A program made the position numbers and the translations under genes. A stretch of DNA of 64,000 nt from Bacteroides pyogenes_A (GTDB lineage: Bacteria > Bacteroidota > Bacteroidia > Bacteroidales > Bacteroidaceae), in assembly GCF_048595595.1 (NCBI RefSeq), contig NZ_CP184347.1. The stretch is one strand, 5' to 3'. This document shows, in pieces, positions 1 through 10,082 of this stretch; the first letter of the stretch is position 1; each line of letters starts with the position of its first letter. A model generated the notes under the pieces. The model was not told where the DNA came from. It searched no databases and saw only the letters and a program-made list of their open reading frames with translations.

Positions 1-1
1 A

Positions 2-1192
2 AATCAGACTGATGCCTGGATTGAAATTCCTGAAGAAGTGCGTGAAATGTACAAATATTATCGCAGCACCCCACTCGTACGTGCTTATGGATTGGAAAAA
101 GCACTTGGCACTCCTGCACATATCTATTTTAAAAATGAAAGTGTCAGCCCCATCGGTTCACACAAACTGAACTCGGCATTGGCACAGGCTTATTACTGCA
201 AACAAGAAGGGGTGACGAACATCACCACCGAAACAGGAGCCGGACAATGGGGAGCCGCCCTCTCCTATGCGGCTAAAGTATTCGGTTTGGAAGCAGCCGT
301 TTACCAAGTAAAAATCAGTTATGAGCAAAAACCCTACCGCCGCAGCATCATGCAAACTTTCGGAGCACAAGTCACTCCGTCGCCTTCCATGTCTACACGC
401 GCGGGCAAAAACATTCTGACTGCTCATCCCAATTATCAAGGGTCACTGGGAACAGCTATCTCGGAAGCCATCGAATTGGCACGTGTCACTCCCAATTGCA
501 AATACACACTGGGATCGGTACTCAGCCACGTTACCCTGCATCAAACAGTAATCGGCTTGGAAGCCGAAAAACAAATGGAGATGGCAGGTGAATATCCGGA
601 TATGGTGATCGGATGTTTCGGCGGCGGTTCAAACTTTGGCGGAATCTCTTTCCCTTTCATGAGACACAACATCCTGAACGGCAAAAAGACCCGATTCATC
701 GCAGCAGAACCTGCTTCCTGCCCTAAACTGACAAGAGGAAAATTCCAATACGATTTCGGTGATGAAGCCGGATATACTCCTTTACTTCCGATGTTCACAT
801 TGGGACATAACTTCTCTCCGGCTCATGTTCATGCCGGTGGTCTCCGTTATCACGGCGCAGGCGTTATTGTTTCTCAATTGCTGAAAGACGGTCTGATGGA
901 AGCTACCGATATTCCTCAATTGGAATCATTCGAAGCCGGATACCTGTTTGCCCAGATGGAAGGAATTATTCCGGCTCCGGAATCTTGCCACGCCATTGCA
1001 TCCGCCATCCGCGAAGCAAACAAATGCAAAGAAACGGGAGAAGAAAAAGTCATCCTTTTCAATCTCTCCGGACACGGGCTTATCGACATGGCTTCTTACG
1101 ACAAATATCTCTCGGGCGATCTGATCAATTACTCACTTTCTGATGAAGACATACAAAAGAGTCTGAATCAGATAGGCGACTTATCCAAATAA
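2..1192 (+). CDS. trpB: Tryptophan synthase beta chain, TrpB2 type (5' truncated by window)
   Basis: This is the PLP-dependent beta subunit that condenses indole with serine to make tryptophan. The reading frame is open from base 2, so the gene begins upstream of the window and only about 396 C-terminal codons are seen. The motif SPIGSHKLNSALAQAYY carries the PLP-binding lysine, ETGAGQWG follows, and GCFGGGSNFGG is the phosphate-binding glycine loop. The leading region (TDAWIEIPEEV) and the spacing of these motifs fit the longer TrpB2 class rather than the TrpB1 found beside trpA. No other trp gene is visible downstream. Family assignment is firm; whether it acts alone as an indole-salvage enzyme is inference. 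Confidence 0.9.
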   Translation, partial: NQTDAWIEIPEEVREMYKYYRSTPLVRAYGLEKALGTPAHIYFKNESVSPIGSHKLNSALAQAYYCKQEGVTNITTETGAGQWGAALSYAAKVFGLEAAVYQVKISYEQKPYRRSIMQTFGAQVTPSPSMSTRAGKNILTAHPNYQGSLGTAISEAIELARVTPNCKYTLGSVLSHVTLHQTVIGLEAEKQMEMAGEYPDMVIGCFGGGSNFGGISFPFMRHNILNGKKTRFIAAEPASCPKLTRGKFQYDFGDEAGYTPLLPMFTLGHNFSPAHVHAGGLRYHGAGVIVSQLLKDGLMEATDIPQLESFEAGYLFAQMEGIIPAPESCHAIASAIREANKCKETGEEKVILFNLSGHGLIDMASYDKYLSGDLINYSLSDEDIQKSLNQIGDLSK

Positions 1193-1244
1193 GAAAAACA
1201 TACAGTTTTTCATTCTATATCACCGGGTATTAAAAAGATATGAT

Positions 1245-1252
1245 TATCTTTG
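1245..1252 (+). promoter_or_regulatory. -7 promoter element (TATCTTTG) for the HTCS gene
   Basis: TATCTTTG matches the Bacteroides -7 consensus TAnnTTTG exactly, 30 bp before the HTCS start. No clear TTTG -33 element is present at the usual spacing, consistent with weak or constitutive expression of a sensor. Confidence 0.5.
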
Positions 1253-1282
1253 AGGCAAATTTAATTGTTTAGAACTTAATTA

Positions 1283-4200
1283 ATGTCCAGCCTCAAAGAT
1301 ATCATTTTCTACCTGCTCTTCTTATGTGTCGGAGCAAATTTTACTTTTGCCGCTTCGGATCAGATTACTTTTTCTCATATATCGATTAACGAAGGACTGT
1401 CGCAAAGTACAGTGTTCTCGATAGACCAAGACAAGCGAGGCAACATGTGGTTTGCCACATACGACGGAGTAAACAAATACGACGGCTATGCCTTTACTGT
1501 ATACCGACATGATGAATCGAATCCCAACAGCATACCAAACGATATCTCAAGAATAGTCAAAGCAGACAGTCGGGGACGTATCTGGATAGGAACACGCGAC
1601 GGTTTATCATGTTATGACGAAGAAAAAGATCAATTTAAGAACTTCTTTTATCAGAAAAAGAGCGGACACATTTCCGTCAACGCCATTGCTGAAATCACTC
1701 CCGACCAACTGCTTATCAACACTTCCGAAGGGCTTACTCTTTTCGATGTAAAATCATCTGTATTCACCGCAGCCCCACTTAACCGACAAATGCGTGAATT
1801 ACCCGTTTCCACCTTGTACAGATCGGGAAACCACATTTATATCGGAACCTTCAATAAAGGACTTTTCTGCTATTCCGTGTCGGAACGTACTCTTCAGAAA
1901 GTAACCCCAGCACTCGACGACAAACAGATTCAAGCTGTACTACAGCAATCTCCTACACAAGTATGGGTCGCCACCGAAGGACATGGACTTTTTCTCATCA
2001 ATCCAAAAACAAAAAAGGCTAAAAATTATCTCCATTCCGCATCCGATTCAAAAAGCATCAGTTCGAATTATATCCGCTCTCTGGCACTCGACGGACAAAA
2101 CCGGCTCTGGATAGGTACACTGAATGATTTGAATATTTTTCAAGAAGGAACCGATTCGTTTATATCCTACGGTAGCAGCCCGACGGAAAACGGAAGCCTG
2201 TCGCAACGTTCTGTACGTAGCATATTCATGGATTCGCAAGGAGGCATGTGGCTGGGTACTTACTTCGGTGGTCTGAACTACTACCACCCTATCAGGAACC
2301 GCTTTAAAAATATACGTCGTATACCCTACAAAAATTCGCTCAGCGATAATGTGGTGAGCTGCATCGTCGAAGACAAGGATAAGAATCTATGGATCGGTAC
2401 AAACGATGGAGGATTAAACCTATACAACACAGCTAACGGGCAATTCACACATTACACCCTGCAAGAAAGCGAACGGGAAAGAGGTATGGGTTCCAACAAT
2501 ATCAAGGCCGTTTATCTGGATGAACCCGGCGGACTGGTATACATAGGAACACATGCCGGAGGATTGAATATTCTTCATCGCTCCACCGGCAAGGTAGAGC
2601 ACTTTGACCAAAAAAACAGCGAACTGATCAATGAAAATGTATATGCCATTCTTCCCGATGAAGAAGGCGGATTATGGCTCGGAACATTAGGCGCGCTTGT
2701 GCGATTCGAACCACGCAAGCAATCTTTCACAACCGTTGAAAAAGAGAAAAATGGAACATTGTTTACCGCCAAACGGATTACCACGTTGTTCCGCGATTCC
2801 GAAAAACGTTTGTGGATTGGAGGAGAGGAAGGAATTTCGGTCTACACTCAGCACAAAGGCGAATTGCAAAGAGAATCAGTCTTCCCAAAATCATCCATTA
2901 CTGAAGCGTTTGTGAACTGCATTTACGAATCTTCCAACGGTATCTTTTGGATCGGTACACGGGAAGGAGTCTATTGTTTCAATGAGAAAAAGAAGAAGAT
3001 CAACCGCTACACCACTGCAAAAGGATTGCCCAACAATGTCGTATACGGTATCTTAGAAGATTCTTCGGGACAGATATGGTTAAGTACGAACCGGGGAATT
3101 GCCTACTTTCATCCGGAAACGGAAAAATTTCGTAACTTTACCGAATCGGACGGGCTTCAGAGCAATCAGTTTACGTCTTCTTATTGCCGTACTTCCACGG
3201 GACAGATGTATTTCGGCGGTATCGAAGGCATTACAACTTTCCGCCCGGAGTTGCTGCTCGACAATCCTTATGCGCCTCCGGTAGTCATTACACGATTACA
3301 GTTGTTCAACAAAACCGTTCGTCCCGATGACGAAACCGGCATCCTGACCAAAAACATCAGCGAAACGAAACGTATCACTTTGAAATCATCGCAAACGGCT
3401 TTTTCACTCGAGTTCGTCGTATCCAATTATATCTCCGGACAACACAATACGTTTGCCTACCAATTGGAAGGATATGATAAAGAATGGTATTACCTGACAG
3501 ATAAACGTACGGTATCATACTCCAACTTGCGGCAAGGCACGTATCACTTCCATGTAAAAGCTGCCAATAGCGACGGCAAATGGAATACAACACCTACTAC
3601 TTTGGAAATTATCGTTCTTCCGGTATGGTATAAGACGTGGTGGGCTCTCCTGTTATTTCTCATTGCTTTCATAGCTTTTCTCACATTCGTTTTCCGCTTT
3701 TTCTGGATGCGCAAGAGTATGGCCGCAGAGTTGGAAATGGAACGGAGAGACAAGGAACAGCAAGAGGAAATTAATCAAATGAAGATGCGATTCTTCATCA
3801 ATATTTCTCACGAATTACGTACGCCGCTCACCTTGATTCTGGCTCCGTTACAGGAGATTATCAATAGAATCAGCGACCGATGGACACGCAACCAACTCGA
3901 ATATATCGGGCGAAATGCAAACCGTCTGCTTCATTTGGTGAATCAGTTAATGGACTACCGCCGCGCTGAGCTGGGTGTATTCGAACTCAAAGTGAAAAAA
4001 GGGAATGCTCACCGCCTCATTTCCGAAAATTTCCGATATTACGACAAGCTGGCTCGTCATAAGAATATTGCGTACTCACTACATTCCGAACTGGAAGAGA
4101 AAGAGATGCTTTTCGACCCGAATTACCTGGAACTTATACTGAACAATCTCTTGTCCAACGCTTTCAAATATACAGGAAACGGACAGAGCATCACCGTCAC

Positions 4201-5341
4201 CCTGAAAGAAGACAACGGATGGCTGCTACTCCAAGTCAGCGATACGGGGATCGGCATCCCCATCAACAAGCAAGGGAAGATATTCGAACGTTTTTATCAG
4301 GTGGAAAACGAATATGTTGGCAGCGGCATCGGTTTGTCTTTGGTACAACGTCTGGTAGAATTACACCACGGACGTATCGAACTGGAAAGTGAAGAAGGCA
4401 AAGGAAGCTGTTTTTCCGTGCGCCTGCCGCAATCGATAGCAGTATATGCCGTATCGGAATTGGCCGACGAAGAGAATCCGGAAGAAGAGCAGGTATACTC
4501 CACCAATTCAAAAGAAATGTACTTCATCGACACAGAAACGGAAACAACCGAAGCGGTGGAATCACGCGATAAAAAGCGGGGAACCATCCTCATCGTAGAA
4601 GATAATCAGGAAATCAGGCATTACCTGACGAGCGGACTTGCGGAGCTGTTCAACACTTTGGAAGCCGAGAACGGTGAAAAGGCGCTGGAGATTCTAAAAG
4701 AAAACGAAGCGGATGTGATTGTGACCGACGTGATGATGCCTGTAATGGATGGAATCAAGCTGTGCAAGAACGTGAAACAAAATATTCGTACCTGCCACAT
4801 ACCGGTAATTATCCTCTCTGCCAAAACCGATATAAAACACCAAATGGAAGGATTGCAGGTAGGAGCCGACGACTATATTCCTAAACCCTTCTCGCTCTCT
4901 GTACTGACAACTAAGATACAGAATATGATGCGCACACGTCACCGAATGATCGAACGATATTCCAAATCTCTCGAAGTAGAACCGGAAAAAATCACTTTCA
5001 ACGCTATGGACGAAGCGCTGCTAAAACGTGCCGTGTCTATCGTGGAGAAAAACATGGACAACGCCTCTTTTTCAACCGACGAGTTTGCCCGCGAAATGAA
5101 CATGAGTCGCTCCAACCTTCACCTGAAGATGAAAGCCATCACAGGCGAATCGACTATCGATTTCATCCGCAAGATACGGTTCAACGAAGCGACAAAGTTA
5201 CTCAAAGACGGCAGATATACGGTAGCTGAAGTCAGCACAATGGTAGGTTTCAACACTCCCTCTTATTTCGCCACCAGCTTCAAGAAATATTTCGGATACT
5301 TGCCTACCGAATATATCCGTAAGCTACGGGAAGGCAACTGA
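1283..5341 (+). CDS. Hybrid two-component system regulator (HTCS) of the glycosaminoglycan PUL
   Basis: One-protein sensor and transcription factor, 1352 aa. A signal peptide (~1-23) is followed by a periplasmic two-bladed sensor built from about a dozen Reg_prop repeats (WIGT-type motifs such as RIWIGTRDGLSCY and NLWIGTNDGGLNLY) and a Y_Y_Y domain ending near residue 775. A single membrane segment lies at ~785-808. The cytoplasmic part has a HisKA domain with the phospho-accepting His843 in SHELRTPL, an HATPase domain (DTGIGIP, GSGIGLSL), a receiver with Asp1149 (VTDVMMPVMDG), and a C-terminal AraC helix-turn-helix. By family knowledge it binds an oligosaccharide in the periplasm and activates the adjacent SusC/D locus. 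Its position directly before a PL12 gene matches the regulator of the B. thetaiotaomicron heparan sulfate PUL. Confidence 0.95.
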   Translation: MSSLKDIIFYLLFLCVGANFTFAASDQITFSHISINEGLSQSTVFSIDQDKRGNMWFATYDGVNKYDGYAFTVYRHDESNPNSIPNDISRIVKADSRGRIWIGTRDGLSCYDEEKDQFKNFFYQKKSGHISVNAIAEITPDQLLINTSEGLTLFDVKSSVFTAAPLNRQMRELPVSTLYRSGNHIYIGTFNKGLFCYSVSERTLQKVTPALDDKQIQAVLQQSPTQVWVATEGHGLFLINPKTKKAKNYLHSASDSKSISSNYIRSLALDGQNRLWIGTLNDLNIFQEGTDSFISYGSSPTENGSLSQRSVRSIFMDSQGGMWLGTYFGGLNYYHPIRNRFKNIRRIPYKNSLSDNVVSCIVEDKDKNLWIGTNDGGLNLYNTANGQFTHYTLQESERERGMGSNNIKAVYLDEPGGLVYIGTHAGGLNILHRSTGKVEHFDQKNSELINENVYAILPDEEGGLWLGTLGALVRFEPRKQSFTTVEKEKNGTLFTAKRITTLFRDSEKRLWIGGEEGISVYTQHKGELQRESVFPKSSITEAFVNCIYESSNGIFWIGTREGVYCFNEKKKKINRYTTAKGLPNNVVYGILEDSSGQIWLSTNRGIAYFHPETEKFRNFTESDGLQSNQFTSSYCRTSTGQMYFGGIEGITTFRPELLLDNPYAPPVVITRLQLFNKTVRPDDETGILTKNISETKRITLKSSQTAFSLEFVVSNYISGQHNTFAYQLEGYDKEWYYLTDKRTVSYSNLRQGTYHFHVKAANSDGKWNTTPTTLEIIVLPVWYKTWWALLLFLIAFIAFLTFVFRFFWMRKSMAAELEMERRDKEQQEEINQMKMRFFINISHELRTPLTLILAPLQEIINRISDRWTRNQLEYIGRNANRLLHLVNQLMDYRRAELGVFELKVKKGNAHRLISENFRYYDKLARHKNIAYSLHSELEEKEMLFDPNYLELILNNLLSNAFKYTGNGQSITVTLKEDNGWLLLQVSDTGIGIPINKQGKIFERFYQVENEYVGSGIGLSLVQRLVELHHGRIELESEEGKGSCFSVRLPQSIAVYAVSELADEENPEEEQVYSTNSKEMYFIDTETETTEAVESRDKKRGTILIVEDNQEIRHYLTSGLAELFNTLEAENGEKALEILKENEADVIVTDVMMPVMDGIKLCKNVKQNIRTCHIPVIILSAKTDIKHQMEGLQVGADDYIPKPFSLSVLTTKIQNMMRTRHRMIERYSKSLEVEPEKITFNAMDEALLKRAVSIVEKNMDNASFSTDEFAREMNMSRSNLHLKMKAITGESTIDFIRKIRFNEATKLLKDGRYTVAEVSTMVGFNTPSYFATSFKKYFGYLPTEYIRKLREGN

Positions 5342-5637
5342 AAAAGTATTTAATACTGCATTAAAAGTTTCAGTCTCAATATTAAGTATATAGAGTAAAA
5401 CTCTAAAATCGATATTATACAGCGCATAAAAGACGTAGAAAAACGTCTCTTACTTATAACTTACAAGCAAAATTACAATGGCTCTCACAAAACGGGAACT
5501 TTTTCAGTACCCTCCTTTCTAAACACAAATATTTTTTAGGCAGAAAAAGAAATCCGCCGTATTTCCACGACCATTCGCATCCGATCGCCGACACAGCGTT
5601 TTGTTCAATGCGGTAAGTCAGCAAACACATAAAAGGT

Positions 5638-5679
5638 AATTCAACAAACTTGATATCAAATTCAACAAGATTAATATCA
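5638..5679 (+). promoter_or_regulatory. Tandem 21-bp direct repeat, candidate HTCS operator
   Basis: Two adjacent 21-bp units (5638-5658 and 5659-5679) share AATTCAACAA at the start and ATATCA at the end, with only a few mismatches between. They lie about 60-100 bp upstream of the -7 element. AraC-type output domains typically bind direct repeats about two helical turns apart, so this is the best operator candidate for the HTCS. Binding is inferred. Confidence 0.45.
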
Positions 5680-5738
5680 TAAAATCATATTTAAACAAAC
5701 CGTAAACAGTGCTGGAAGAGAGTTGCGACGAATTGCAG

Positions 5739-5746
5739 TAATTTTG
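5739..5746 (+). promoter_or_regulatory. -7 element (TAATTTTG) of the PUL operon
   Basis: Exact TAnnTTTG match 44 bp upstream of the first lyase gene. No good -33 TTTG is seen at the expected distance, which is common for promoters that need an activator. Confidence 0.5.
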
Positions 5747-5790
5747 CGAACAATAGACAATTTTATCATTCAATTCTAATCGAAAGAAGT

Positions 5791-7875
5791 ATGAAGAACA
5801 TCATTTTTTGCTTATTCGCATTATTCACATTGACCGGATGCACGGAAAATGACGACGAACCCTTTACCGGAGGGAATGGTTCGTTTACTATTCCACAACC
5901 GTATCCCGACAGCGTAATAGACTCGAAACTTTTCGATGTAATAGACCTCAATCGTACAGGTCTGGAAAAAGTCAAAGCACATTATGAGTCGGGAGAACTT
6001 TATTTTGCGACGCAAGAACTGCTAAACTATTATCGCCTGCGCAACCATGTGACCAACCCTTCCCTCTCGCTGTTTAATGTCACGGTATCGAGCGATGACC
6101 GCCTGAAAGCCGATTACGCAATGGATAAATCACGCTTTTTCGTCAACAATTTCTACGAAGACTCAGAGTCGAAAAAGCCATATTCGCTAGAAAAAGAAGG
6201 CAAAATAGACTGGGCATTCGTGCCTCAAAATGCCAGCGACGAATATCAAAAACAACTTCACCGCCATCAGTGGTTCATCCCCCAAGCCAAGGTATACCGT
6301 GTCACCGCAGATGAGAAATACATCCAATCGTGGATCAATGTATACACCGACTGGCTTAAGCAAAATCCGATACCCGCAACGGGGCCGAACACGACCACAT
6401 GGTGGCAACTACAGGTCGCCGCACGCATCTCCGACCAAGTGGAACTGTTCGAATATTATAAAAACTCCGTTCACTTCACACCGCAATGGCTCTCCGTGTT
6501 TTTAGTAAACTTTGCCCGCCATGCCGACTTTCTAAAACAATACCCCTACAAAAGCGAAGGGAATATCCTCATCTCCCAAGCCAACGCATTGGCATACGCC
6601 GGAACATTGTTTCCGGAATTCAAAAATGCCGCAAGCTGGATGGAAGAAGGTTTCGGCATCCTCAGTCAACAAGCCGGCAAACAGTTTTTAAGCGACGGAA
6701 TGCACATCGAACTCTCGCTTCATTACCATATCAGTACGCTTGCCGACTTTTACAGCGCAATGAAGCTGGCGGAAGCGAACAACCTGCGAAGCAAACTCCC
6801 CGCCAACTTAAGCGAATCGTTGGAGAAAGCCGCCGAAACCGTAATTCACTTCACCTACCCTACATTCTTCAATGCCAAAAGCAAAGAATATTGCGTGCCG
6901 GCGTTCAACGATTCGTGGAAAAGCAACTGGACACGCAGTGTATTGACACGCAACTTCAAGCGCTATCTGGAAATGTTCCCCACCAATAAAGACCTGCGTT
7001 ACATGGTCTACCCGCAAGGCTCCGCGCCCGACACCCGTATGAAACTGTTCGACCGTGCCGGATTTTATGTGATGCGTAACGGATGGGACGAATCGTCTAC
7101 CATGCTTATCCACAGCAACAATGCCAAGACATCCGAAGACAATCTGAAATTATACAGCCACAACCAGCCCGACAACGGGACATTCGAGCTCTTTCACAAC
7201 GGCCGGAACTTCTTCCCCGATGCAGGCGTGTGCAGCTATTCGGGCAATTCTGCCGCCAATGAGCTGCGCAAATGGTTTCGCCAGACTAAGGTACACAATA
7301 CACTGACATTGGATGGAAAAAACATCACGCATGCCGATGGGCGTTTGCTAAAATCGGAAGAAGGAAGCAATGAGCTGATTGTCACCGAAAATGCAGGGTA
7401 TTCGGACTTAACCCACCGCCGCGCCATCTTCTTTGTCGACAAAAAGTTTTTCGTACTGATAGACGAAGGTATAGGGAACACTTCGGGAACAGTGAACCTG
7501 AATTTCAACCTGCTCGAAGGAAACGAAAGCGAAGTAGTTGTCGACCAGCCTGCCAATGGCGCGCACACAGCTTTTACGGACGGAAACAACCTGCTGGTTC
7601 GCACTTTCAGCGACTCTCCGCTGACCTGCATACCGTTTGAAAGCCGTGTTTCTTATGCTGTCGACGGAAAATACACCACACGCCGGGCATATTCCGTCGA
7701 TATAAAAAAGGCAACCGACAAGGCCGCACGTTACATCACCGTACTCCTTCCCGTCGAAGGCACTGCCGAAACGGCAACCGTCACGGCAAAGTTTACAGAA
7801 GAATACAAAGCCGAGGGCTCTTCCGTCGAAGTTACCGTCAACGGAAAGAAATATAATCTGGCATATACCTTATAA
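5791..7875 (+). CDS. PL12-like heparinase II/III family lyase, lipoprotein
   Basis: Polysaccharide lyase of 694 aa, predicted to cleave uronic-acid-containing glycosaminoglycan by beta-elimination. The N-terminus (LFALFTLTGC) is a lipoprotein signal with Cys at ~17, so the enzyme is likely membrane-anchored. An alpha/alpha toroid follows (heparinase N-domain, motif LHRHQWFIPQAK), then the family motif IELSLHYHIS, then the beta-sandwich heparinase II/III domain with SHNQPDNGTFELFHNG and VHNTLTLDG. Those three motifs recur in the second PL12 enzyme of the locus (16578). It is the first structural gene after the regulator, 37 bp before the glycan-binding gene. In B. thetaiotaomicron the equivalent position holds a surface PL12 of the heparan sulfate PUL. 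Substrate assignment is inferred from context. Confidence 0.88.
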   Translation: MKNIIFCLFALFTLTGCTENDDEPFTGGNGSFTIPQPYPDSVIDSKLFDVIDLNRTGLEKVKAHYESGELYFATQELLNYYRLRNHVTNPSLSLFNVTVSSDDRLKADYAMDKSRFFVNNFYEDSESKKPYSLEKEGKIDWAFVPQNASDEYQKQLHRHQWFIPQAKVYRVTADEKYIQSWINVYTDWLKQNPIPATGPNTTTWWQLQVAARISDQVELFEYYKNSVHFTPQWLSVFLVNFARHADFLKQYPYKSEGNILISQANALAYAGTLFPEFKNAASWMEEGFGILSQQAGKQFLSDGMHIELSLHYHISTLADFYSAMKLAEANNLRSKLPANLSESLEKAAETVIHFTYPTFFNAKSKEYCVPAFNDSWKSNWTRSVLTRNFKRYLEMFPTNKDLRYMVYPQGSAPDTRMKLFDRAGFYVMRNGWDESSTMLIHSNNAKTSEDNLKLYSHNQPDNGTFELFHNGRNFFPDAGVCSYSGNSAANELRKWFRQTKVHNTLTLDGKNITHADGRLLKSEEGSNELIVTENAGYSDLTHRRAIFFVDKKFFVLIDEGIGNTSGTVNLNFNLLEGNESEVVVDQPANGAHTAFTDGNNLLVRTFSDSPLTCIPFESRVSYAVDGKYTTRRAYSVDIKKATDKAARYITVLLPVEGTAETATVTAKFTEEYKAEGSSVEVTVNGKKYNLAYTL

Positions 7876-7912
7876 TTTGCGAACATCATTAATCATCTAA
7901 TATTCAACAACA

Positions 7913-10057
7913 ATGAAGCTAAGACAGTTATCTTCAAGTTTATTTGCCTTTCTGACGGTGATACTTGTATCTGTAGCGGGCGTTTCCTGCTCCGATACCG
8001 AAACCACCGACGAAACCGGCTTTATCATTTATTATTCCGGAATGACCGACATCGGGCCATCCATGAGCGGAGTAATCGGCAGCCCTACGTATAAAGGCAA
8101 TGCTCCGTCCGATTTTTCCATCACCGGCATCACCCTAAACGGAGAAACGGTGGACGGTGAACAATTCAGTATCGACCCGGCTACCGGAGCAATCTCCGTT
8201 TCAAGTAAAAAAGATACTCCGATAGGAATATACAGCCTGAGCATTTCCTGTGTTTCGAACGGAAAAACGTATCAGTTTAAAGACATCGTACAAGTAAATA
8301 TGATGAAAGCCGTACCGGAGGGAATCACAGTGGAACCGAACAAGCTTCAGGCAGAATATGCCGACGTAGCAGATCCGAACAGCGAAACGGCACTTCCCAC
8401 GGCTCAGGTCAAAACAGACGGAAACCACGTATCAATCCGCAAATACGAGATAGCCCAAAGCGAATATTCCGATTGCTTTGCTATTTCTCAAACAGGCGAG
8501 ATTTCCATTCTGAAAGGAAATCCCAAATTGGTGCCCGGAATCTATGTGCTGGCGCTGAAACTTACTACGGGAGCGACCGGAGAAGATGAAGGAATATTCG
8601 AGAATGCAGTGGAAATCAATATCACTTCCAAACCGCTGGAGCTGAAGTATTATCCCGACAACGGAAAGATAGAGGAAGAAACACCCCAAAGCGGTCAGAC
8701 AACCTTCACAAGCAACGCTCCTACTCTGAAAGGTTCACCGGAAGGCATCGCATATTCCATCAAGAATATCATGCCCGCTACCGATAAGATTACTATCGAC
8801 TCCAAGTCCGGCGTATTGTCCGTTGCGGCGAGCCACGGATTCAAAGCGAAAGAGAAGTTCGTTGTAAGTGTCCATGTAGTCAATGATTACGATAAGGAAG
8901 GGGTAGACTTCACAGACGTGTTTACACTCGAAGTCGTCGATTTCATCGCGCCCATTACCGACTTCGGATATCCCGACACAGAATGCGTACAGGCTGTGGA
9001 AACGGAAATAAAGCCCAATGCCGGCTTCAAAGGCGACGAAGTGAAGTTCGAGTTTGTCGAACCGGACCCTAAACTGGAAAGCGCACTGACTTTGGAAGTG
9101 GACGGGACAATCAGAGTAAAACATGGCAATGATATTCCTTTGGGCAATTATACCATCAAGGTAAAGGCCACCAACCCGAAGAGCGATCCCGAATATCCTG
9201 CCGTCGCAACGTTCACTCTCTCCGTCAAAGAGAATCCAAACTTTTTCACATACTTCCGCTACGGAAACAATATAGGGCTTACACCGGAAGAGAAGTATGC
9301 CGACCAGTTCAGGGTAGAAGCCGGAGGTAAGCTGAGCAGTGTACACCCCAAACCTGTAAAAACAGACGCAAAAGTTAAACTTCTCTGGAGCATTACGCCC
9401 ATACATCAGGCTGCGGGAACGACTATCGATCCCGAAACCGGAGAAATAACATTAGCAGGTTTGAAAGCCTCTCAAACAGGAGCTGTTTTAGTAACCGCTA
9501 CCGCCGGAGAAGGAAAAGCGGCTGTTTCTGTCACTCAGCCGGTATTCTTCAACTTTGCGCAAGAGTTGAGCGGAATACTTGTAGAGTATACTCCTTTTGT
9601 GATTCAAGCAAATCCTAAACAAAAGACCGTTTCGGTAGTGCCAACCGTAAAAGGAACGACTGTCACACCGGATTTCGTGATGGATTACCGCCGTTCGTTC
9701 AATTATTATCCGATTAAAGGTTCCCATAAGAAAGGGCAACCCAAAGACAAAGATTCTTTCCTGTTCAAATTGTGGAGCAACTATTTCAACGGAGACGAAT
9801 CGAAGACCGGAAGCAAAGACCCGCTTTCTTATTTCACAAACAAGAGCGATCTGACCAAACCTTTGGCTTATGTGGATAATAGCAACAACTTCACCATTGT
9901 GGTAAACCCCGAAAAGTGGACTGCCGACGGAGAGTATGCAAACGGATTGCTGTTCGGACAAATTCCCTTCTCGACGAAAGGGATAAAAGACTGCGACGAC
10001 AGCAAAAACCCCAACAAGCATTTCCCGGTAGTGATTTGGCTGGATACGAAGTTTTAA
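7913..10057 (+). CDS. Surface glycan-binding lipoprotein with cadherin/Ig-like repeats
   Basis: 714 aa, no catalytic motif recognised. The signal ends in a lipobox (VAGVSC, Cys ~26) followed by acidic residues (SDTETTDE), which favours export to the cell surface in Bacteroides. The body is about five ~100-residue beta-sandwich repeats, each with the pattern xxID..TGxIS(V/I)...GxYxLxI (for example SIDPATGAISV, TIDSKSGVLSV, TIDPETGEITL). The last ~150 residues form a separate region. It sits immediately upstream of susC, the position of the surface glycan-binding protein in the heparan sulfate PUL. Its likely role is to hold long glycan chains next to the lyase and SusCD. Function rests mainly on context. 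Confidence 0.75.
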   Translation: MKLRQLSSSLFAFLTVILVSVAGVSCSDTETTDETGFIIYYSGMTDIGPSMSGVIGSPTYKGNAPSDFSITGITLNGETVDGEQFSIDPATGAISVSSKKDTPIGIYSLSISCVSNGKTYQFKDIVQVNMMKAVPEGITVEPNKLQAEYADVADPNSETALPTAQVKTDGNHVSIRKYEIAQSEYSDCFAISQTGEISILKGNPKLVPGIYVLALKLTTGATGEDEGIFENAVEINITSKPLELKYYPDNGKIEEETPQSGQTTFTSNAPTLKGSPEGIAYSIKNIMPATDKITIDSKSGVLSVAASHGFKAKEKFVVSVHVVNDYDKEGVDFTDVFTLEVVDFIAPITDFGYPDTECVQAVETEIKPNAGFKGDEVKFEFVEPDPKLESALTLEVDGTIRVKHGNDIPLGNYTIKVKATNPKSDPEYPAVATFTLSVKENPNFFTYFRYGNNIGLTPEEKYADQFRVEAGGKLSSVHPKPVKTDAKVKLLWSITPIHQAAGTTIDPETGEITLAGLKASQTGAVLVTATAGEGKAAVSVTQPVFFNFAQELSGILVEYTPFVIQANPKQKTVSVVPTVKGTTVTPDFVMDYRRSFNYYPIKGSHKKGQPKDKDSFLFKLWSNYFNGDESKTGSKDPLSYFTNKSDLTKPLAYVDNSNNFTIVVNPEKWTADGEYANGLLFGQIPFSTKGIKDCDDSKNPNKHFPVVIWLDTKF

Positions 10058-10082
10058 TATGTAACGCACTAATCTAAAAAGT

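Larger units (their letters stand above)
5342..5790. other. 449-bp regulatory gap between HTCS and the first PUL structural gene
   Basis: This gap has no credible gene. It holds two small hairpins after the HTCS stop (TAGAGT/ACTCTA at 5391-5405; AGACGT/ACGTCT at 5431-5448, a weak terminator candidate without a long T run), then an AT-rich stretch with a 21-bp direct repeat at 5638-5679, and a -7 element at 5739-5746. The length and AT richness fit the regulated promoter of the operon. Confidence 0.6.

Noticed and set aside
5431..5448. Strong terminator of the HTCS gene
   Set aside because: The stem is only 6 bp and is not followed by a T run; kept only as a weak candidate in the gap description.
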